NCBI GenBank assembly: GCA_963676655.2
Contig: CAXXKX010000001.1
Coordinates: forward strand, 1 to 64,000
Reading direction: 5' to 3'
Source of the DNA: G963676655 sp963676655
GTDB lineage: Bacteria; Verrucomicrobiota; Lentisphaeria; Victivallales; Victivallaceae
Length of the DNA: 64,000 nt
Shown: positions 44,283 through 52,142 of the stretch, in pieces
Layout of the letters: each line of letters begins with the position of its first letter
Position numbering within the stretch: the stretch's first letter is position 1
The notes under the pieces: generated by a model
Told to the model about the DNA's origin: nothing
The model's database searches: none
Seen by the model: the letters and a program-made list of their open reading frames with translations, nothing else
Made by a program: the position numbers and the translations under genes

Positions 44283-45344
44283 TTACTCGTTCCAGCCCAG
44301 GCTTTTTCTTGGAATAAACTTTGCCGGGATTTCAATGACATTATTATCTTTATAGCGCTCGGGAGAAATAATATCAGCCAGCAGGCTTTCAACCATTTTT
44401 TTCCCAGCGGAATGGTCATTTTTTTCAATTGATGACAAAAATGCTTCTGACGGTGGGGCGGTGATATTGTGCCCCTCCACATTATCATAGCCGACAACTG
44501 AAATATCTTTTCCCGGTTCCAGTCCAGCCAGACGCAAAGCGTCGCATAGCCCGAGAGCGGCAAAATCAGAAGAACAAAAGATCAGTTTATGACGCTTGAT
44601 CCGGTCAATTATTTTACAGGCAATATTAAAGCTTTCACGCCAGGCCATACCGGAAAAAGACGGTGATTTGAAGAAATATTCTTCTTCAATTGTCATTTCG
44701 TATTTTTGAGCATAAGGCTGAATATTCATTCGCGGGTGGTCGTTCAACAAGCCCAACGATAGAGTTGCCAGGCTTTTAAAACCGCGAGCCTTGAACATTT
44801 GGAACATCGTATCAAATGCATCGCTATCATCAATGTGAACACAGGTAATCCCGGACTTGGTATGACGAATTGGACTGTCTGAAACATATGTCGCTACGGG
44901 AATTTTTCTTTTCGCAAGTTCATCCATTGTCCGCATTCCCATCAAAGATGCGCCAATGAAGTAAGCATCAGCATGACTGCTGCGGATAGTTTTTACCGTC
45001 TCCATGTCAAACTCTCCGGCTTCTATCGGCAACAAGATGGTTTGATAATTATTGCGAATGGCCTCACGACAGAATGCACTGAGGAAAAGCGACAGATTGT
45101 GTGAACTCAAATCGGCCTCAAGATTATGCAGGATAATTCCCAGTTGAAAGCTTTTACCATGTGCCAGAGAGCGAGCCGAGCTTCGAGGTTCATATTCATA
45201 TTTTTCAGCAATAGCCATAATCCGGTCTCTCACTTCTTTGGAAATGAGTTTTTGCTTTTTGGCGCTGAATGCTCGAGACACCGTTGAAGCGTTGACATTT
45301 GCCAGTGCGGCTATTTCTTTTAATGTTATTGTTTGTTTTTTCAT
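44283..45344 (-). CDS. LacI-family transcriptional regulator
   Basis: A 353-residue LacI-family repressor. N-terminal helix-turn-helix TLKEIAALANVNASTVSRAF (residues 6-25) with hinge region, followed by a periplasmic-binding-like sensor (HADAYFIGAS, FKSLATLSLG, LIFCSSDFAALGLCDAL, VGYDNVEG). The perfect palindrome ATGCAACCGGTTGCAT lies 18 bp upstream of the start, suggesting autoregulation and control of the downstream prepilin/glycosidase module. It is a likely sugar-responsive repressor; the effector is unknown. Confidence 0.9.
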   Translation of the reverse strand: MKKQTITLKEIAALANVNASTVSRAFSAKKQKLISKEVRDRIMAIAEKYEYEPRSSARSLAHGKSFQLGIILHNLEADLSSHNLSLFLSAFCREAIRNNYQTILLPIEAGEFDMETVKTIRSSHADAYFIGASLMGMRTMDELAKRKIPVATYVSDSPIRHTKSGITCVHIDDSDAFDTMFQMFKARGFKSLATLSLGLLNDHPRMNIQPYAQKYEMTIEEEYFFKSPSFSGMAWRESFNIACKIIDRIKRHKLIFCSSDFAALGLCDALRLAGLEPGKDISVVGYDNVEGHNITAPPSEAFLSSIEKNDHSAGKKMVESLLADIISPERYKDNNVIEIPAKFIPRKSLGWNE

Positions 45345-45361
45345 AAGAGATTGTTTGTTTT

Positions 45362-45377
45362 ATGCAACCGGTTGCAT
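45362..45377. promoter_or_regulatory. LacI-type operator
   Basis: ATGCAACCGGTTGCAT is a perfect 16-bp palindrome containing the LacI/GalR-family core CAACCGGTTG, located 18 bp upstream of the LacI start. The remaining intergenic stretch to 45545 is AT-rich with no gene. Confidence 0.8.
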
Positions 45378-45545
45378 GAGTTTTATTATATTATAGGTGA
45401 TTGATATTGAAAAGTCAACCATGTATCAACAAAAACACTGAAAAAATGAAATTTAACAAGAGTTTTTAGCGAGGATAGGCTGGAAGTGAACAGAAACTAT
45501 ATGCGATCAAAAGGTTTAAATCCTCAAAATAGACATGAAAGAATA

Positions 45546-46529
45546 TCAACTCTGAAGCTTCCTGAAGCAATAGATCACTGCTCCGGCGGGGCCGAGGCCG
45601 CGGCTTAGTTGTTTTTTGTTGATTCGATCGGGATTGTCGAATTTTGCGCCCATTTCACGGATGAAAAGTTTTGAGCCTAATATTGCTCCGTCGCTGAAGT
45701 GACGGGTGCGTCGCAGGAAGCATACCGGCATTGATTCCTGGCGTTTGGCATGTTCCTGCGCCTCAAATATCTCCTCACTGGAGGCTCCGCTCTCAGCCGC
45801 AATGATTCGCGCCAGTTCACTCCGGAAATAGTTGAAAAGATCGCTATCGGTCCATTTTGAGGTGTCGCGATGCCAGATGTTTTGTTTGAGATGTTTGACA
45901 AAATTTGCTTGAAACATGTGTTTTCCCGTTCCGCAGTAGCGTCCCCAGGTTGTGAAATGGTAGTCGGCTGGATTGGTTGTTAGTCCGGCGCGGACAGGGT
46001 TTAATTCGACGTATAAAACGCATGCTTCCAGTGAATTGCGACTATCCAGTATGACGCTTTTGAATTTGTTGGCCCAGAGTTTGCCGATGCGGTCGCGGGA
46101 TTGGTTGTAGACGACAGTGAAACGTTGTTGGAAGGCGCGCATAAAATAGCTGATGTCGATCATTTTCTGACCAACTTTGCGACATATTTCAGAATCGTCT
46201 GGATTAATCTTCGGCATCTGTTTTGGCGCGTAAGTAAATTTATCCAACATGTAGTAGTAGTAGCGATTGTGTCGTTTGGCAATCTCCTCTATCGACGGTA
46301 ATTCGTCTGGCCCGGGTGCATAAACGACTACATGGAAATGGTTCCCCATCCAGGCGGCTGAGATCACTTCGATCAGGAAATATTCGCAGAGATTTTGCAA
46401 TAATTGAAAACCGTATTCCATGTCGACTCGATTAAACGGTTTTTCGCCTCTGCAACCGGCGGTTCGATTCATCAGATGATAATAGCAACCCTCGCCCTTA
46501 ACTTTCATTCGTATTCCGCGTTCAGCCAT
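45546..46529 (-). CDS. REP-associated tyrosine (Y1/HUH) transposase
   Basis: A 327-residue TnpA_REP-type protein. The HUH motif G-N-H-F-H-V-V-V-Y (His64, His66) is clear, and the Y-x-x-x-N-P-V-R-A-G-L motif (ELNPVRAGL, near residue 175) and a downstream WGRYCG stretch are typical of the family. The catalytic tyrosine is probably the one in SYFMRAFQQ near residue 148. The family is usually single copy and mobilises REP hairpins. REP-like palindromes occur at 2.6 and 4.5 kb, though whether this protein acts on them is not shown. It sits 124 bp downstream of the DNA polymerase gene on the same strand. Confidence 0.85.
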   Translation of the reverse strand: MAERGIRMKVKGEGCYYHLMNRTAGCRGEKPFNRVDMEYGFQLLQNLCEYFLIEVISAAWMGNHFHVVVYAPGPDELPSIEEIAKRHNRYYYYMLDKFTYAPKQMPKINPDDSEICRKVGQKMIDISYFMRAFQQRFTVVYNQSRDRIGKLWANKFKSVILDSRNSLEACVLYVELNPVRAGLTTNPADYHFTTWGRYCGTGKHMFQANFVKHLKQNIWHRDTSKWTDSDLFNYFRSELARIIAAESGASSEEIFEAQEHAKRQESMPVCFLRRTRHFSDGAILGSKLFIREMGAKFDNPDRINKKQLSRGLGPAGAVIYCFRKLQS

Positions 46530-46653
46530 GATTTTTCCTCCGTTGTTGACGAGTTTACAAGTAATATAGTGCTTGGAAACGGGTTTGTCAAATTAAACTA
46601 TTACTTTCTTTATTTATTATTTGTAAACAATTAAATACAAGGCATTAAGTAAA

Positions 46654-48861
46654 TTAGAAAAGGGAGTCTTGGATCATGTCAGCGGGAATGAATTCAATGA
46701 ATTTTTTGTGAAGATCTTCCAGTTTGTTCAAATAATAAGGAATATTCTCATCACGCTGTTCCGGAGCATCGTGCAGCAGCCTGGAATTATCAACAACCGA
46801 CGCTTTTTTCTTGTCGCCGGTGATATAAAACGCGACTTGATCGCCACGGCGGTAATCGCGGTTGGACTCTGAAACCAGCTCATAGGCGGCGGAACGCCGT
46901 CCTTTGCCGGAGTCCAACTTGCGGCGATAATTTTCCGGTGAATCGGCTAAAGTCTCGGTTTTTGCCAGTTTATTCAAAGGCCATTTCCGGTTTTCGATTG
47001 CGTTGCGGCAGGCGTAATAATAGTCCTCTATTTCATTGGCGCGACCGGTCAGCAGTTTGGTGATTGCTTCAGCGATATAATCACGCTGGAACGGTTCAAG
47101 TCCACGCGACTTGAGCGCAGCACCAGCAATACTGATTTCACCGTTTTCTCCCAATAAGGCATAATTTTTACTTTTGTAACAGAACATTGCCTGATAAATT
47201 GAATCAAGCTCAACTTCGATCCCCTGCGGTAGCGCGGATTGAATTTCCTGTTCCATTGCATCCGGGGCAGGGGCATCTGACGGAGGCTGAAAATAGATGC
47301 CGTCAGTATCCATTTCAATCACATTGGCTCCGCGATTCTCCAGAAAATCCAGCATCATTGTCAGTATTTCCCGTCCGCGTGCAGTGACCTGTTCCGCCGC
47401 GTTAAAATCATTGAACGTTCCCTGTGCAAATCCAAGATAACCATAAAAGGAGTTGATCAGGATTTTGAATGTCGTCTGCAGTGAATTAAAGTAGTCTTTT
47501 TCAGTCGGACTGGACGCATTTTTTTCCGCGTCTTTAGCTGATAAACGGAATTCACGCAGTTCGTTGAGCAGACGTCTGAATACTCCGAGCGAATCGCGCT
47601 GGGGACTGATGCCGTCGGCCAAAATAACCGAAGGATACAGCGACCGGATGTCACAATGCCATACATTTTTGAAAACGCCGGAATGGAATGCCCGGGTCAG
47701 GCCGCCTTCAAAACGTTTGGTTTCACCGGGCCAGGGCAGGGATTCCCGGTGGACCAGGTATTCCGCCGCGAACAGGGCATCAATTCTGGTTGCATTGCCG
47801 CGAACAACACAATCCTGATACTTCATCGGAACCAGCTGTGCCTGGTAAAAATAGCTTGGTGATAAAATCGCGCTGATTGACCTCGTTTCAATGACATCAT
47901 CCAGGGCGTAAGCGAGCAGGGTGTCCGGATCATTGCGCCAGCAGTCGGTGATTTTTGAACCTTCGACATAAGTTCGGTCCGGCGCGGCGACGCCAAAATG
48001 GCGGGCAATGCTTTTTAAACCGTAGCTTTCGAGCGAACGATGCGATACATCATAGAGCACCGCCAGAATGTACGTATCAATGACGTGGCGTCCGTAGACC
48101 TCATAGCGGGTATAATTAACCGCGCGTTCAGCGGCGGAAAAACGTGAATTACGTTTGGTGAAGGTGCTGCCGTCGCGACCGAGTTTCAGCTTTACCTTGT
48201 GCCGCTTTGCCCGGGTTTCGAGATAGGGCAGGTCGAACCGGAAAATATTATGTCCTTCAAGCACATCAGGGTTCCGTTCCTGCACGACTTCAACAAATCT
48301 TTCAAGCAGTTCTTTTTCGGAACAGTCGCGTTGGGAGAGAACCGTTTCCCAACCGGTGCTGTCGGTCATACTGATGATGATTATCTCATCTCCGGCCCGG
48401 TCGGCATTGGGAAAATCATAATCCCCGGCGGTGATGGTTTCAATATCGAACTGGAGTCGCCGCAGTTGCGGAAACTCCATACCACGAAAACACCGGATGC
48501 TTTCGGATGACAAGATTTGACTGGTCAGATCCGAGACTACTTTATATGGAGCGCCAGGAGCAGAATAACTGCGTCCGGTTACCGTTTTCAAATGGTCCAG
48601 AGCGGCCTGATAGTCTGCAGTATTCTGGAATTGCGCCAATATCTTCAGAGGGGCCGGTCCATGAAGAGTGGTCAGCTCGCAGTCAAGGTTCGAATCATCC
48701 ATCAGTTCAGCGTGTTCAAGCAAAATATACGGTTTGAACGGAATCTTCTGTAAATCGATTTGATCATCATTCCGGGTGAAAATAGCAGCGCCGTCGTTGT
48801 CCGGTTCGACCGCGACGACGTTGCCGAGTTTTGAGTCCACCAGCTTGTCGAGTTTTATCAT
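46654..48861 (-). CDS. polB: Family B DNA polymerase (polymerase II-like)
   Basis: A 735-residue B-family polymerase. Exonuclease motifs: Exo I FDIET (Asp139, Glu141), Exo II EGHNIFRFDLPYL and Exo III YALDDVIET. Polymerase motifs: A HCDIRSLYPSVIL, B KILINSFYGYLG and C EMDTDGIYF, with the two catalytic aspartates intact. It therefore appears active for polymerase and proofreading. It is ATG 48861 with AAGGAG at 6 bp; the in-frame upstream ATG has no ribosome site. In Escherichia coli polB is an SOS gene, and lexA lies 2 kb away here. The symbol is by similarity. It is 28 bp downstream of the citramalate synthase gene and may share its transcript. Confidence 0.9.
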   Translation of the reverse strand: MIKLDKLVDSKLGNVVAVEPDNDGAAIFTRNDDQIDLQKIPFKPYILLEHAELMDDSNLDCELTTLHGPAPLKILAQFQNTADYQAALDHLKTVTGRSYSAPGAPYKVVSDLTSQILSSESIRCFRGMEFPQLRRLQFDIETITAGDYDFPNADRAGDEIIIISMTDSTGWETVLSQRDCSEKELLERFVEVVQERNPDVLEGHNIFRFDLPYLETRAKRHKVKLKLGRDGSTFTKRNSRFSAAERAVNYTRYEVYGRHVIDTYILAVLYDVSHRSLESYGLKSIARHFGVAAPDRTYVEGSKITDCWRNDPDTLLAYALDDVIETRSISAILSPSYFYQAQLVPMKYQDCVVRGNATRIDALFAAEYLVHRESLPWPGETKRFEGGLTRAFHSGVFKNVWHCDIRSLYPSVILADGISPQRDSLGVFRRLLNELREFRLSAKDAEKNASSPTEKDYFNSLQTTFKILINSFYGYLGFAQGTFNDFNAAEQVTARGREILTMMLDFLENRGANVIEMDTDGIYFQPPSDAPAPDAMEQEIQSALPQGIEVELDSIYQAMFCYKSKNYALLGENGEISIAGAALKSRGLEPFQRDYIAEAITKLLTGRANEIEDYYYACRNAIENRKWPLNKLAKTETLADSPENYRRKLDSGKGRRSAAYELVSESNRDYRRGDQVAFYITGDKKKASVVDNSRLLHDAPEQRDENIPYYLNKLEDLHKKFIEFIPADMIQDSLF

Positions 48862-48889
48862 GTTTTTCTCCTTAAGCCGGTTATTCAAA

Positions 48890-50440
48890 TTACAAAACGA
48901 TATTCAGCATTTTTTCCGTGGCTTCGACCGCGGCGGCCAGTTGGTCGCTGTCCACGCCGATAGTTACCAACGGAAGATCCGCGTCATTTTGCCAGGTGAT
49001 CGTTGTTTCTACCAGGGCGTCTGTTTTGCCGCCGGGAGGAATCCTGACTTCGTAATCGGTCAATTTGGGAATATCCAGATTAACTTTTTTCAGAGCCATT
49101 CTGACAGCCTTGACGAATGCGTCATAACCGCCGTCACCACCGGATGAAGCGGTGAGTTTTTTTCCTTTGCATTTGAGTGTGACTTTAGCCTGAGGATGCT
49201 CGCTGAGGCGGGTCACAATATCATAATCAAGTATTTCTAATTTTTTCTTGCTGGGTGTTTTCAGGATGTCGGCAATGATAAATGGCAGATCCTGGGGGGT
49301 CAGATTCTTTTTCTTGTCCCCGAGCCTGACTACTTCACGCAATACCTTATCCCGGGTCGCTTTGTCCAGCTCCATGCCGAGTGCTTCCATATTCTTCTCG
49401 ATTGAGGCCTTTCCGCTCAGTTTGCCCAGCGCATAGGAACGCTTGCGTCCGAAGCGCTCCGGCAAAAGCGGATTGGCGTAAAGGTTGCCTTTGATATCGC
49501 CGTCAGCATGGACTCCGCAAGTCTGGGTGAAAACATCAGACCCGACAATCGGAGTGTTCCAGGAGTTTCGCTTGCCGGACATTGCCTGGACGACGTTTGA
49601 CACGGTTTGAAGCTGTTTTTCATTGACTCTGGTCTTACGGTCAGTCATATCGTTGATGACCGCGACTATTTCGGCCAGGGTCTGATTTCCGGTGCGTTCA
49701 CCGAGACCATTGACCGTGGTGTGGATTGAATTGATTCCCTTCTGGACCGCCACCAGACTGTTAGCGGTTGCCAGTCCATAGTCGTTGTGACCATGATAGT
49801 CGAACACCGCGTTTGGAAATGCGGCATAGAGCAGATCAAGATATTTGACCATATTATGCGGACTCATGACGCCAAGGGTATCCGGCAACATGATCCGGTC
49901 TACCGGCTGATCCATCAACAGTTCGATAAATGAATAGACGTAGCGAAAACTGTCCCGCATCCCCCCGGACCAGTCTTCAAGGTAGACATTTACGTTCAAA
50001 CCCTGTTCTTTGGCATAAGTAATTTCATTCACAACCTGCGCGTAATGTTCTTCCGGGGTTTTGCCCAACTGTACCCGACAGTGGACTTCGGAACCTTTTG
50101 TCAACAGGTTGATGACTTTTCCGCCAGCGTCGCGAATCCAGTCTATAGATCTGCCTTTATCGACAAATCCCAGAACTTCAACCCGGTTCTGCAAATCTTT
50201 TTTGGAGGCCCAGTCAACGATATCCGCCACGCTCTGCTGTTCTCCTTCGGATACCCGGGCCGAGGTAACTTCAATCCGGTCAACCCGAACTTTTGTGAGG
50301 AGTAATTTTGCCAGCTGCATTTTTTCCAGCGGCGTATAAGACACCCTTGGGGTTTGTTCTCCATCCCGCAATGTGGTATCCATTATTTCGACATATTTAT
50401 TCATTTTCATTGTTTGTGCCTGCATGCATATGGTTTGCAT
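48890..50440 (-). CDS. cimA: Citramalate / 2-isopropylmalate synthase
   Basis: A 516-residue LeuA/CimA-type enzyme that condenses acetyl-CoA with pyruvate (citramalate, towards isoleucine) or ketoisovalerate (towards leucine). The catalytic domain starts with EIMDTTLRDGEQTP and includes LPDTLGVMSP, FDYHGHNDYGLA (metal-binding histidines), TVNGLGERTGNQTL and the QTCGVHADGD motif; a LeuA allosteric dimer domain (about 400-516, with SSGGDGGYDA) follows. The overall style (RVSEGEQQ, VDRIEV) is closest to the (R)-citramalate synthases of Bacteroidetes and Leptospira, so I prefer cimA. The ATG at 50440 has AGGAAA; downstream in-frame ATGs at 50410 and 50404 could also be used. It is preceded by an attenuator with a branched-chain-rich leader peptide. 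Confidence 0.8.
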   Translation of the reverse strand: MQTICMQAQTMKMNKYVEIMDTTLRDGEQTPRVSYTPLEKMQLAKLLLTKVRVDRIEVTSARVSEGEQQSVADIVDWASKKDLQNRVEVLGFVDKGRSIDWIRDAGGKVINLLTKGSEVHCRVQLGKTPEEHYAQVVNEITYAKEQGLNVNVYLEDWSGGMRDSFRYVYSFIELLMDQPVDRIMLPDTLGVMSPHNMVKYLDLLYAAFPNAVFDYHGHNDYGLATANSLVAVQKGINSIHTTVNGLGERTGNQTLAEIVAVINDMTDRKTRVNEKQLQTVSNVVQAMSGKRNSWNTPIVGSDVFTQTCGVHADGDIKGNLYANPLLPERFGRKRSYALGKLSGKASIEKNMEALGMELDKATRDKVLREVVRLGDKKKNLTPQDLPFIIADILKTPSKKKLEILDYDIVTRLSEHPQAKVTLKCKGKKLTASSGGDGGYDAFVKAVRMALKKVNLDIPKLTDYEVRIPPGGKTDALVETTITWQNDADLPLVTIGVDSDQLAAAVEATEKMLNIVL

Positions 50441-50493
50441 GCTTTCCTGTTTGTTTTATATTTTAACTTATTTCTTATCTGAGATTAATGCGT

Positions 50494-50533
50494 AAAAAAA
50501 CGCGGATTCTCTTTTTCGGAGATATTCCGCGTT
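50494..50533 (-). terminator. Attenuator terminator upstream of citramalate synthase
   Basis: Read on the minus strand, AACGCGGA ... TCCGCGTT forms an 8-bp outer stem with an inner TCTC/GAGA stem, followed by seven T. The left arm contains TATCTCC (50518-50524), which is complementary to GGAGATA upstream (50587-50593), giving an alternative antiterminator pairing. Confidence 0.8.
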
Positions 50534-50586
50534 GAATTTCAAATTATCTTATGATTAATCGCGTTAAAAAATCGTTCAAAACATGG

Positions 50587-50593
50587 TATCTCC
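50587..50593 (-). promoter_or_regulatory. Antiterminator strand of the attenuator
   Basis: GGAGATA on the minus strand is complementary to TATCTCC in the left arm of the downstream terminator. It lies 22 nt after the leader peptide stop codon, in reach of a ribosome stalled on the leader. The hairpin CGTG-CTTTGA-CACG, overlapping the stop codon, would compete with this pairing. Confidence 0.6.
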
Positions 50594-50614
50594 TGATGTC
50601 CGGGCCTTACCGTG

Positions 50615-50695
50615 TCAAAGCACGACAAGACCCCTACTAATACCGATGGTAATAATAGTCATATTGAGAAGCTGAACGTATTTTTTTCTGGTCAT
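50615..50695 (-). CDS. Branched-chain leader peptide (26 residues)
   Basis: A 26-residue reading frame ends in GLVVL before TGA. Of its residues, 11 are Val, Leu or Ile (VQLLN, IITIGI, LVVL), concentrated from residue 7 to the end. The only visible upstream motif is a weak AAGAAA. It lies between a candidate promoter and a terminator that precedes the citramalate synthase gene, as in ilv and leu leader-peptide attenuators. It is too short for ordinary gene callers. Ribosome stalling on Ile/Leu/Val codons would let GGAGATA pair with the terminator arm and allow read-through. Confidence 0.8.
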   Translation of the reverse strand: MTRKKYVQLLNMTIITIGISRGLVVL

Positions 50696-50732
50696 AATTA
50701 ATTATTTCTTATTTCTAAACTGATAACGCCGG

Positions 50733-50778
50733 TCATCCGGCTGTCCCATAATATACCACATTATCTGAGCCGGCGCAA
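50733..50778 (-). promoter_or_regulatory. Candidate sigma-70-type promoter of the attenuator operon
   Basis: On the minus strand TTGCGC and TATATT (50750-50755) are separated by 17 bp. TATATT matches the -10 consensus in five of six positions. It lies ~55 bp upstream of the leader peptide start, and the transcript would begin with a GCCGG/CCGGC hairpin. Confidence 0.5.
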
Positions 50779-50840
50779 GTTATTACAACAATTTTGGCTG
50801 AAATAAGCACAGGCGAATCCAACAATTTTGTCAATAAGAA

Positions 50841-51464
50841 TCAATATTCGCGTTGCAGGGCAACAACTTTTCCCTGCAGGGTAACATCATGTGCCGGATA
50901 TATTTGGGGTTTAAACTCCCGGTTTGCCGGCCGCAATTCAATTTGTTCGTTATCCGTCGGGAAAAAGCTTTTCACGGTTGTTTCATTCTCCACGAGCGCT
51001 ACGACAATATCGCCAGGGTTGATGTTCATTGTGTGGCTCACAATAACGACGTCCCCGTCATAAATTCCAAGGTCCCGCATACTTTCGCCATGAATTCTTA
51101 ATGCGAAAAGACTTTCAGTTGGAGCTCCGCCAACCACACTGGCAGCGCACAGGACTTCCCCTTCTTTATACTGGTTGCTTTCCACCGGCAAGCCGGCATT
51201 TGTCCGTCCGATTAACGGTACGGAGATCAGTTCATCTTCTTTGTTATGGCGACAGAACGGTTCAAGGACTTTTATACTTCTGGCTTTGGATGAACGAGAA
51301 ATAACTTTTTTCTTTTGCAGTGCCCTGAGGTGTGCAAAAACGGTTGAAGTTTTAACCTTAAATCGGTCACCGATCTCATAGACTGTCGGTGCCATTCCCT
51401 CTTTTTCAGAAAAGTCTTCAATAAATTTGACTATGCTTTTCTGCTTTTCAGTCAGTTTTTTCAT
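50841..51464 (-). CDS. lexA: LexA repressor
   Basis: A 207-residue LexA. The winged helix-turn-helix occupies residues 1-70 (APTVYEIGDRFKVKTSTVFAHLRALQKKKV). The self-cleavage site is Ala90-Gly91 (RTNAGLPV), and the catalytic dyad is Ser128 (in HGESMRD) and Lys165 (in ENETTVKSFF), as in functional LexA. The DNA-binding region differs from E. coli LexA, so the operator sequence is likely lineage-specific; a 12-bp palindrome TTTCTTAAGAAA lies ~55 bp upstream of the start. It would repress SOS genes and autocleave with RecA filaments. Confidence 0.95.
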   Translation of the reverse strand: MKKLTEKQKSIVKFIEDFSEKEGMAPTVYEIGDRFKVKTSTVFAHLRALQKKKVISRSSKARSIKVLEPFCRHNKEDELISVPLIGRTNAGLPVESNQYKEGEVLCAASVVGGAPTESLFALRIHGESMRDLGIYDGDVVIVSHTMNINPGDIVVALVENETTVKSFFPTDNEQIELRPANREFKPQIYPAHDVTLQGKVVALQREY

Positions 51465-51517
51465 TTTAACGACCCCTTCACTTATATTAAAAAAACGGCT
51501 ATATCACAATGTATTCC

Positions 51518-51529
51518 TTTCTTAAGAAA
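51518..51529. promoter_or_regulatory. Candidate LexA operator
   Basis: TTTCTTAAGAAA is a perfect 12-bp palindrome 54-65 bp upstream of the lexA start. No classical CTGT-N8-ACAG or GAAC-N4-GTTC box is seen. Assignment to LexA is inference from position alone. Confidence 0.3.
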
Positions 51530-51569
51530 TCATTTTTTTGTACATGCAATATCTTTAAGCTTGAATTGT

Positions 51570-52142
51570 TCACTGAGTTGGCCTGTTACGTCTCAATTGG
51601 TTGATCATCCGCAATTGCCACCGGAGATAATCCCCTTCATCACCAAAAAAGAATACCAGATATTTATCATCAACTTTTCCCATTGACATATAAAAAAAAG
51701 TATCAGTTTTACGAGTCTTGATTTTTTTTGTCACCGGATCCTTTATATCTGCCTGAACTGTGGCTCCCCACAAAAAGTCGCGAAAAGGATGTTTGTTCAA
51801 TGAACCGAGATACCGGGGTTTTCCAACTATTTTCCAGTTAGATTTTTTATAATAATTTACCATTTGTTTAAATTTATCTCTTGAAATATTTTTTTGGACT
51901 TCCTCTGGTCTGCCTTTTATATAAAGCTCATAATTTTCGTCACGGACCGCTTGAAAATAACCAGCGGCAAGTTTTTTTGCAGAATTCTCAGCTTGAATAG
52001 CATCTTTTTTATTAATTTCTTCAAGCTTAATTTTTTGTTTTTTGGCTTCTTTTTCATCGACATCGGTTGTTTTACAACCGACAACCCCGAAGATCATTGC
52101 AGCGAAAATTCCGGAAAACAGAAGCTTACTTTTTAATTTCAT
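51570..52142 (-). CDS. Lipoprotein of unknown function
   Basis: A 190-residue lipoprotein. The signal peptide (LLFSGIFAAMIFGVVG) ends in the lipobox GVVG-C (Cys23). The mature N-terminus is highly charged (DVDEKEAKKQKIKLEEINKK), a likely spacer, followed by a compact domain with a DUF-like profile (FQAVRDENYELY, NYYKKSNWKIVGKPRYLG) reminiscent of small periplasmic stress/secretion lipoproteins. I do not recognise a family. Its start overlaps the next gene by 4 bp (ATGA), so the two lipoproteins are coupled. They lie downstream of the small membrane protein at 52748. Confidence 0.75.
   Translation of the reverse strand: MKLKSKLLFSGIFAAMIFGVVGCKTTDVDEKEAKKQKIKLEEINKKDAIQAENSAKKLAAGYFQAVRDENYELYIKGRPEEVQKNISRDKFKQMVNYYKKSNWKIVGKPRYLGSLNKHPFRDFLWGATVQADIKDPVTKKIKTRKTDTFFYMSMGKVDDKYLVFFFGDEGDYLRWQLRMINQLRRNRPTQ

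Noticed and set aside
50441..50840. T-box or other riboswitch upstream of the citramalate synthase.
   Set aside because: No T-box sequence (TGGN-type conserved bulge) is seen; the leader peptide with terminator/antiterminator explains the region better.
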